Below are positions 15,286 to 20,461 of a stretch of 20,461 bases of DNA, one piece after another. A model generated the notes under the pieces. It searched no databases. It saw only the letters and a program-made list of their open reading frames with translations, and was not told where the DNA came from. Source of the stretch: Candidatus Thorarchaeota archaeon (GTDB lineage: Archaea > Asgardarchaeota > Thorarchaeia > Thorarchaeales > Thorarchaeaceae); NCBI GenBank assembly GCA_016840825.1, contig JAEORN010000185.1, forward strand, positions 1 to 20,461. The letters are read 5' to 3'. Both the position numbers and the translations under genes were made by a program. How positions within the stretch are numbered: position 1 is the first letter of the stretch; every line of letters starts with the position of its first letter.

Positions 15286-15792
15286 TCACTCCCATCTTCC
15301 TCGTCCGCCGCCGCCTCGGCCACCGCTACGCCCACGCCCGCGGCCTCCTCCTCGTCCACCGCCTCTACCATATCCGCCTCCAAAGCCACTTCCTTGTCCA
15401 GTCCCATCTACCATAGCTCCACGTCCAATTCCTATTCCTCTATGAGCTGGACCCGGTGTATCGATGGAACTGAGAGTACCCTTCTTGTAGGCTTCGACAG
15501 CATCACGAATAGATGAGAAGGTACCAGTCAATATCTCGACACCTCCATCCTGCAAGGCTGGAAGTGCGTTGGGTCCGACACTTCCAGTGATCACCACTTC
15601 AGCTCCATGTGATACAACAGTCTGAGCTGCTTTGATACCTGCGCCACCTGAAGCTGTCATCGCATCATTTGGGATAGCTTCGAACTTCATCGTTTCCGAA
15701 TCCACCATCAGGAAGTAGTTGCACCTGCCAAATCTTGGATTGACCGGGGCGTTCAAATCTATGCCTGATGATGATACACATATCTTCGTCAA
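15286..15792 (-). CDS. NifX-type cluster-binding protein with Arg/Gly-rich C-terminal tail
   Basis: The first gene of the minus-strand operon. Residues 1-108 form a NifX-like domain (PF02579 type): KICVSSSGIDLNAPVNPRFG, then CNYFLMVD, GAEVVITGSVGPNALPAL and AVEAYKKGTL. The last 50 residues are almost wholly Gly and Arg, with repeats such as GRGGGRGGGRGRG, and end in RWE. Gly-rich tails are known on some members of this family, but this one is unusually basic and could bind nucleic acid, a partner or membrane phosphate. The frame starts at GTG 15801. That GTG is part of the ribosome site AGGTGA, so the TTG at 15792, 5 nt after it, is the better start and gives the usual family N-terminus. Confidence 0.82.
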   Translation of the reverse strand: MTKICVSSSGIDLNAPVNPRFGRCNYFLMVDSETMKFEAIPNDAMTASGGAGIKAAQTVVSHGAEVVITGSVGPNALPALQDGGVEILTGTFSSIRDAVEAYKKGTLSSIDTPGPAHRGIGIGRGAMVDGTGQGSGFGGGYGRGGGRGGGRGRGRSGGRGGGGRGRWE

Positions 15793-15819
15793 TTCTTTCA
15801 CCTGCTATAATGAATCTAT

Positions 15820-15855
15820 ATTCAATATCATATTGCATCATGATTCAATATAAAT
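15820..15855 (-). promoter_or_regulatory. Promoter and probable operator of the NifX/MinD operon
   Basis: A minus-strand TATA box (tttatatt, 15848-15855) lies about 55-60 nt before the TTG start. Two direct copies of attcaatat (15820-15828 and 15843-15851) overlap and follow it, 23 nt apart. The first copy is part of a 13-bp perfect palindrome, caatat-c-atattg (15823-15835), placed at the expected start point. A bound regulator here would block initiation. DUF134 is a candidate by gene context only. Confidence 0.5.
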
Positions 15856-15991
15856 TCACCGAAGATGGCGGTTCTTTCTGAAGATACTAATCTAATGGAA
15901 AGAGCAGAGATCTTGTAAACCAAAACCATCGATTCTGTTATAGGTAGATACGTTAGAAATCAACTGCAATCTCTTTGAGTTGGTGTTATCG

Positions 15992-16474
15992 ATGGTTCTG
16001 GAAGTTCATCCAATAGGAATCATAAGGACTCCTTTCAAATCAAGTGAAGGTGTACCGATACAATCCTATAGGTCTCACGTTATGGGTCATGCTGAGATTC
16101 AGGAGAAGTATGTTGAAGGACTGATATCATTGGAAGGTTTTTCTCATATCATTCTCCTCTACTGGTTTCATAATGCGAGTCCTCCCAAAATGAAAGTCAT
16201 GCCCTATCTCGATACGAAAGAACATGGTCTGTTCGCTACCAGAGCTCCATCTCGTCCGAATCCTATTGGACTATCTATAGTCGAGTTCCAAGGCATCAAA
16301 GGGAATATCATCAACTTCAGAGGTGCAGACATGCTTGATGAAAGTCCATTAATCGATATCAAACCGTTCGTACCTGAGTTCGACAATCGCTCAGAAGCCT
16401 CATCAGGTTGGCTTGATAGATCTACCATTAGAAAGGAACATGACTATCATGCTGACGATCGATTCCAAAATTAG
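15992..16474 (+). CDS. trmO: tRNA (N6-threonylcarbamoyladenosine37-N6)-methyltransferase TrmO
   Basis: TrmO (formerly TsaA/YaeB/VirR) adds a methyl group from SAM to t6A at position 37 of tRNA-Thr, giving m6t6A. Signature segments are present: HPIGIIRTPFKSSEGVPIQ at the start, SLEGFSHIILLYWFH, then FATRAPSRPNPIGLS, the hallmark motif, and a late SPLIDIKPFVPEFD. At 160 aa this is the beta-barrel core common in archaea and lacks the longer C-terminal part of E. coli TrmO. The frame is open from TTG 15980, but ATG 15992 lies 6 nt after GGTG (15982-15985) and directly precedes the conserved domain. It is divergent from the NifX/MinD operon. Confidence 0.92.
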   Translation: MVLEVHPIGIIRTPFKSSEGVPIQSYRSHVMGHAEIQEKYVEGLISLEGFSHIILLYWFHNASPPKMKVMPYLDTKEHGLFATRAPSRPNPIGLSIVEFQGIKGNIINFRGADMLDESPLIDIKPFVPEFDNRSEASSGWLDRSTIRKEHDYHADDRFQN

Positions 16475-16492
16475 CATGTTGCTACTTTGCAT

Positions 16493-16502
16493 TAAATTAT
16501 AT
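16493..16502 (+). promoter_or_regulatory. TATA box of the 344-aa gene
   Basis: The motif ttaaattata lies 36-45 nt before the ATG at 16538 and only 20 nt after the trmO stop. It indicates that this gene has its own promoter with a leader of about 10 nt rather than depending on trmO. Confidence 0.5.
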
Positions 16503-16537
16503 TGAAAGCTCTTGATTACGTACTTGAGTGCTGAACC

Positions 16538-17572
16538 ATGTCAGGTAAGTATGACGGAAATAAAGTGCATCTTTCACTTGCTGGAAGTGGTGATCCATGG
16601 AGTTCATTGACCCGCCTACGAAAACGAATACTCAGAGAACTTCACTATCTATCCAATATTTCCTCACTTGAGTCGCTACTTGAGATGAGTCATGACAGTT
16701 TGATGGCCGAGATTCAACCGATGATTGAAACAAGTCTCGTCTTTGAAGTAGATGACACAATGAAACCAAGTTTTCTGGTGACAGACGAATCCGAAACGAA
16801 TATGGTGTATAATCATGCGCGTGCATTCAGTAGGAAACTAGCTGATATCATTGAAGAGAACATAGAGGACATCAAAGCATCCTATGAGGACCTTGAAATT
16901 AGTATTGAATATGACTTCGATAAAGTCGCACTCTTTTTTGTTGGTGGTCGCATTCTTGACATAAAGTTATTTGAGAAGCTATCGAGGAATAATCGAGTAA
17001 TGCCTCCAGCTCCTGCTAGACCCAGTCCAACTCGACCGGACGCTTACTATTACTTCTTTATGGTCGAAGGCGACCCAGTTCAGCTTGGTGCGTATGGACA
17101 AGACGATACCAATATGCCATGGCCCAACTGGTACTTCATCACATTCGGACAAAACATCATTAATGGTCAAGCGAATTCTGAAAGAAAGGAGATGGATGAC
17201 AGATATTCAGCTCTAATTGTGTCTGGAAAGATAGATGCTGCTGAAGAAATAGCTGAAGAATTAGGAATTCCGTTTGTCGGACCTTCTGATTCTGCAAAGT
17301 GGGAGGTATTCTCTGATAAAATTGCAGAGCAACTCTGTAAATGTTATGAAGAAAATGAGAAAGACATCAAAGCATTGCACAGTGAACTTGCCGCTGGTAA
17401 ATATGCCCCACATAGTCTTGGTGAATTCTTCTGTTGGTATGCACATATTGCATATGCCTGTGCTATCGAGTTGCTTGAAGAACGAGAGGTCATCAAGATC
17501 CCATCATCACGATTCCAAGCAGCAATTTGGTATAGAGAAAGAGAAAGAGAAGGTTTACTATTTGAATTATAG
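16538..17572 (+). CDS. Unrecognised 344-aa cytoplasmic protein, possible winged-helix N-terminus
   Basis: I do not recognise this family. It is soluble, with no signal peptide or membrane segment. Residues 20-78 could form a winged helix (LTRLRKRILRELHYL, then LLEMSHDSLMAEIQPMIET). Residues 95-150 are acidic and helical. A proline-rich linker (MPPAPARPSPTRPD, about 154-167) separates the two halves. The second half contains aromatic-rich segments (YYYFFMVEG, PWPNWYFITFGQ) and a helical C-terminus with the cysteines CKC and FFCWYAHIAYAC. It could be a ligand-sensing regulator, which is inference. It has its own TATA box and ends 14 nt from the convergent dehydratase gene. Confidence 0.6.
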   Translation: MSGKYDGNKVHLSLAGSGDPWSSLTRLRKRILRELHYLSNISSLESLLEMSHDSLMAEIQPMIETSLVFEVDDTMKPSFLVTDESETNMVYNHARAFSRKLADIIEENIEDIKASYEDLEISIEYDFDKVALFFVGGRILDIKLFEKLSRNNRVMPPAPARPSPTRPDAYYYFFMVEGDPVQLGAYGQDDTNMPWPNWYFITFGQNIINGQANSERKEMDDRYSALIVSGKIDAAEEIAEELGIPFVGPSDSAKWEVFSDKIAEQLCKCYEENEKDIKALHSELAAGKYAPHSLGEFFCWYAHIAYACAIELLEEREVIKIPSSRFQAAIWYREREREGLLFEL

Positions 17573-17586
17573 GTTCATCTCATTGT

Positions 17587-18549
17587 CTATTTTGCGTCAA
17601 TAATACTGGAGAACAAATCCTCCGCGATATTCCCTCCACTTATGATTGCAACAACACATTGCCCCTCAAACATCCGAGGTTGTTCCAGAATGAGTGCTAC
17701 ACTAGTTGCTCCTGCTCCTTCAACAACCTGATTCTCCTTATTCCAGAGAAGACGTATTGCTTCAGCTGTTGTTCGCTCTTGGACAACGAAGAGTTCGTCA
17801 ACATACTCTCTTGTCACTTCAAAGGTTTTAGCTTCCTCCTCAATCCCTCCGAGGAAAGCTTCTGCTAATGTATCATACTCATCCACCCTCACTAATCGTC
17901 CAGCTTGTAATGAGTGGTACATTGTGGCAGCACCAGGTGTCACAACTCCGTATATTTTTCGATCATGATGCAGTTGTTTGACTCCGACAGAAATTCCTGA
18001 TATGAGCCCTCCTCCACCCACAGGTACTATCACTGAATCGTAATCACTCAGGTCCTTCTCTATCTCGAGTGCTATTGTCCCCTGACCTGCCATCACATCA
18101 TAATCATTGTATGGGCTGATATACGTCACACCATGTTTCTTTGCATACGAACGTGCATCACCTTCTACTTGATCATAACCGTTTGACATCTTGATTTGGA
18201 CTTCATATTGTTGAAGCCGAGACAGTTTCAGCGATGAAACTCCTTTAGGAACAAATATGGTTGCGCTAAGCCCTAATGTCTTTGCCGCTAGAGCAACTCC
18301 CTGTGCATGATTGCCTGAAGAGGCTGTAACAATTCCCTGCTTCTTCTCTTCGTCTGTGAGTGTGGTCATCTTACTAAGTGCTCCTCTGAACTTGAATGTG
18401 CCCGTCAATTGCTTATTCTCAAGTTTTAGATACACCTTCCCTTCACACATTTCACTAAGAGGCTTTGATAGAACAAGTGGAGTCTTGTTCACATAACCTT
18501 GAATCCTTTCATATGCTGCTCTTATTGTTACAAGATTGATTTCTTCCAT
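17587..18549 (-). CDS. PLP-dependent threonine dehydratase-like enzyme (TdcB/EutB/BhcB group)
   Basis: A fold-type II PLP enzyme of the threonine dehydratase/serine racemase family. The PLP lysine is Lys53 in TGTFKFRGAL. SSGNHAQG (77-84) binds the substrate carboxylate, and the phosphate loop PVGGGGL is at 176-182. At 320 aa it has the catalytic domain only, without the ACT regulatory domain of biosynthetic IlvA. Candidate reactions are deamination of threonine or serine to a 2-oxo acid, serine racemisation, or dehydration of hydroxyaspartate. The pairing with an ornithine-cyclodeaminase-like gene 6 nt upstream recalls EutB/EutC and BhcB/BhcD, so the substrate may be a special amino acid. The start codon is ATG 18549. 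Confidence 0.88.
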   Translation of the reverse strand: MEEINLVTIRAAYERIQGYVNKTPLVLSKPLSEMCEGKVYLKLENKQLTGTFKFRGALSKMTTLTDEEKKQGIVTASSGNHAQGVALAAKTLGLSATIFVPKGVSSLKLSRLQQYEVQIKMSNGYDQVEGDARSYAKKHGVTYISPYNDYDVMAGQGTIALEIEKDLSDYDSVIVPVGGGGLISGISVGVKQLHHDRKIYGVVTPGAATMYHSLQAGRLVRVDEYDTLAEAFLGGIEEEAKTFEVTREYVDELFVVQERTTAEAIRLLWNKENQVVEGAGATSVALILEQPRMFEGQCVVAIISGGNIAEDLFSSIIDAK

Positions 18550-18555
18550 CTCTTG

Positions 18556-19560
18556 CTACACACTCTCCAAGTCCAGAAGATTCACTTCTTTTCCGATTCT
18601 CTTCTCTTGGGCTCGAATATACACCTTGTGTGCTGCAATGATATCTTGTACTGCAATTCCTGTCGCATCAAACAATGTGACTTCATCGGCTCTCTCCCGT
18701 CCTGTTTTGTTCCCTAGTAAGATATTCCCTATCTCGGAATAGATATCATCCTCTCGAATCATTCCCTCTCTGATTGCATGTTGAATCTCTCCAATCCTCA
18801 CACACTGCTTCACACTATCTACGACCACCTTATCCGCCCTTTTGATGATCATTGGATCCAGTTCTTGTTTTCCCGGACCGTCAGCTCCAATCGCATTGAT
18901 GTGGATCCCCTCCTCAATCCATTCTGACTTCACGATAACCTCTCTTGATGGAGTCACAGTTACCAGAATATCCGCTCCAATAACTACCTCTTTGGGGTTT
19001 CTCATAGCATCAACTTCAATGCCAAGACGTCCTGACATCTCCTGTGCATATTTCTCAGCGGCTTCATCAAATTTATCCCATACTCGAATTCGTTCTATGT
19101 TAAACTTCTCTCGCAATGCTAGAATCTGCATCCTAGCTTGAGTTCCTGCCCCAATGACACCTATGTATTTGGAATCCTTTCGAGCAAGCTTTTCTGCAGC
19201 AACAGCTCCAGCAGCTCCAGTTCGGTATGCTGTGATATAGGTCCCATCCATAAGTGCGATTGGCATACTCGTTTTTAGATCCATGAGAATGATAACAGCT
19301 ATCCCCGGTGGGAGTCCAAGCTTGTGATTATCATAGTATCCAGAGGCTATTTTAGTGCCTATCAGGTCAATCCCTTTAACGAAACCTGATTTGATGTCAA
19401 TTTCACCATTGAATTGCTTTACATCCAAATGAACAATTGGAGCTATCTCGACTCTCTGTGATGAGTAAGCTCTGTAGGCCTCCTCAACTGCTTCGATAGC
19501 ATCCTGCATAGAAAGGCAAGATCGAACTTCATTCTGTGTGAGTATCAGTACGTTGGACAT
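18556..19560 (-). CDS. Ornithine cyclodeaminase/mu-crystallin family NAD(P) enzyme
   Basis: A Rossmann-fold enzyme of the OCD/mu-crystallin family, which also includes archaeal alanine dehydrogenase, EutC and iminosuccinate reductase BhcD. Family segments are clear: GTKIASGYYDNH with the conserved Lys70, PLALMDG-like PIALMDGTYITAYRTGAAGA with Arg113, and the dinucleotide-binding VIGAGTQARMQ at 135-145. IGADGPGKQELDP near 240 is a typical late motif. Which reaction it catalyses cannot be read from sequence. The frame opens upstream, with ATGs at 19590 and 19581, but the family N-terminus begins at ATG 19560. No clear ribosome site decides this. It sits 67 nt after the cupin gene and 6 nt before the dehydratase gene, suggesting one operon. 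Confidence 0.88.
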   Translation of the reverse strand: MSNVLILTQNEVRSCLSMQDAIEAVEEAYRAYSSQRVEIAPIVHLDVKQFNGEIDIKSGFVKGIDLIGTKIASGYYDNHKLGLPPGIAVIILMDLKTSMPIALMDGTYITAYRTGAAGAVAAEKLARKDSKYIGVIGAGTQARMQILALREKFNIERIRVWDKFDEAAEKYAQEMSGRLGIEVDAMRNPKEVVIGADILVTVTPSREVIVKSEWIEEGIHINAIGADGPGKQELDPMIIKRADKVVVDSVKQCVRIGEIQHAIREGMIREDDIYSEIGNILLGNKTGRERADEVTLFDATGIAVQDIIAAHKVYIRAQEKRIGKEVNLLDLESV

Positions 19561-19627
19561 GGATACAAAGTCGTCATACATACACTTCATTCTTTCGAGA
19601 TGCAAATTCGATAGGTACGGATATGGA

Positions 19628-19966
19628 TTACTCTTCTATCTCATATCGCCTTGGTTCGCCAAAGAAGTCCATAACTCGGCAAAAGGTCTTAAACTCAGCT
19701 GAGTGAATGACCCCTTCTGGAATGTAGTAGGAGTCTCCTCTCTTGTATAACTTTGTTTCATCTCCTATCGTGAGTAACATCTCACCTTCGATCACGAAAC
19801 CGTACTGAGCGCCATGACTATGTGGCGACACAACACCGATAGGCTCTATCTCGAAGAAACCGACTTGCGAGCTCTTTCCTTGAACCATCCAGGCTTTCAC
19901 TCCCTTGAAAGGGATTTTTGCCTGTGGGAGGTCTTTGATGCATTGTGGATATGGTTCACTGGTCAT
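19628..19966 (-). CDS. Single-domain cupin protein
   Basis: A small beta-barrel cupin of 112 aa. Motif 1 reads SPHSHGAQYGFVIEGE, with His49, His51 and Gln54 in the places where cupins usually have two His and a Glu/Gln. Motif 2 follows, with GDSYYIPEGVIHSAEF and the metal His88. Metal binding is therefore likely. It may be an isomerase, dioxygenase or small-molecule sensor. It is too short and unlike ectoine synthase, itself a cupin, for that name. The frame opens at 20026, but ATG 19966 is preceded by GTGAT 4 nt upstream. A TATA-like atgtatatgc near 19990 fits that start. It is the probable first gene of the cupin/OCD/dehydratase transcript. Confidence 0.8.
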   Translation of the reverse strand: MTSEPYPQCIKDLPQAKIPFKGVKAWMVQGKSSQVGFFEIEPIGVVSPHSHGAQYGFVIEGEMLLTIGDETKLYKRGDSYYIPEGVIHSAEFKTFCRVMDFFGEPRRYEIEE

Positions 19967-20080
19967 GCTTATCACAAAAGAGGAGAGCATATACATTGAT
20001 TTGAGAGTTGTCTCTTGAGTAATCAATCAAATATCTTCAAAAAACTCATCCCTAAACATGAGGAAGTGGTTAAGGCTTCA

Positions 20081-20461
20081 ATGAATGGATACTATTCAAC
20101 TAAACTTGCTGCTGAGAATCTCAGGAAATGCTATGATATAGCTCCACCTCGAACAAAGCAATATCTGCTGGCTGAAATACAATATGTGTTGGAGCAACTT
20201 ACACCCAACGCAGTTGTATTAGAACTTGGATGTGGATATGGTCGTGTACTAAGTCATCTAGTTGGCTATCACATAACCGTAATAGGTATTGACACATCAT
20301 TTGAAAGTCTTCGAATGGCAAGATCTTACTTACCTTCAAGTAGATCCCTTGGGTTGTTTGGGATGAATGCCATCAATCTGGGATTCGTAGATAGCTCTTT
20401 TGATCTGGTTCTATGTATTCAAAATGGAATTTCAGCTTTCAAAGTTAATCCAAAAGACCTA
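20081..20461 (+). CDS. SAM-dependent class I methyltransferase, 3' end outside the window
   Basis: A partial gene of 127 codons still open at the window edge. Residues 54-62 (VLELGCGYGRV) are motif I of Rossmann-fold methyltransferases, IGIDTSFESLRMA is motif II with the acidic SAM-binding Asp, and SSFDLVLCIQNGIS is the post-motif region. The N-terminus (YYSTKLAAENLRKCYDIAPP) matches a family of small-molecule methyltransferases common in archaea and bacteria. The substrate is unknown. The ATG at 20081 is chosen because it begins this conserved N-terminus; the frame runs on upstream to a TTG near 20012. It is divergent from the cupin operon. Confidence 0.75.
   Translation, partial: MNGYYSTKLAAENLRKCYDIAPPRTKQYLLAEIQYVLEQLTPNAVVLELGCGYGRVLSHLVGYHITVIGIDTSFESLRMARSYLPSSRSLGLFGMNAINLGFVDSSFDLVLCIQNGISAFKVNPKDL

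Noticed and set aside
15251..15445. Plus-strand frame encoding a Pro/Arg-rich protein
   Set aside because: It is the antisense image of the Gly/Arg tail of the NifX-like gene and has no start signal.
14908..15792. Evidence for nitrogen fixation from NifX-like genes
   Set aside because: No nitrogenase or nifB/E/N gene is in the window and the family is widespread in non-fixing organisms.
19628..19966. Ectoine synthase (EctC) as name for the cupin
   Set aside because: Only the cupin fold is shared; length and motifs differ and no ectA/ectB genes are adjacent.

Overview
This window looks like chromosomal DNA of an archaeon. Several genes have archaeal TATA boxes 20-30 nt before their likely transcription starts. 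Many starts follow GGTGA/GGTGAT/GGAGTGAT ribosome binding sites. The protein families also fit: winged-helix regulators, DUF134 with a zinc ribbon, ferredoxin-MinD ATPases, a NosD-like surface protein and TrmO. The surface protein and the two-winged-helix regulator recall Asgard archaea, Thorarchaeia-like in particular. That is inference from memory of such proteins, and no marker gene in the window proves it.

Layout. 1-2000: a 58-aa winged-helix protein, a DUF3788 protein on the minus strand, and a CPBP membrane protease. 2000-3450: an arsenite-resistance unit of an ACR3 permease with a repeat-containing promoter, then a small thioredoxin-fold CxC protein. 3500-5560: two convergent DNA methyltransferases of the SPPY (probable N4-cytosine) type with no restriction enzyme beside them. 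5775-6880: a regulator with two winged-helix segments. 6940-10190: a surface or secreted region with a small exported protein divergent from a subtilisin-like protease that has a 5'-leader hairpin, then a membrane-anchored beta-helix protein. 10250-11572: an MFS transporter. 11677-12501: an orphan adenine methyltransferase very like E. coli YhdJ.

12749-15800 is a metal-cluster locus. A DUF134 DNA-binding protein converges on a minus-strand operon of two NifX-like proteins (one with an Arg/Gly-rich tail) followed by two MinD-type ATPases, each carrying two 4Fe-4S motifs. This gene set resembles the Desulfovibrio orange-protein (ORP) locus and is the most system-like part of the window. 15992-17572: TrmO (tRNA m6t6A37 methylation) and an unrecognised 344-aa protein. 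17587-19966: a minus-strand run of cupin, ornithine-cyclodeaminase-like and threonine-dehydratase-like genes. The last two are the enzyme pair used in ectoine degradation (EutC/EutB) and in the beta-hydroxyaspartate cycle (BhcD/BhcB). The window ends inside a SAM methyltransferase.

No tRNA, rRNA, CRISPR array, insertion sequence or replication origin was seen. No gene-free stretch exceeds about 250 bp.
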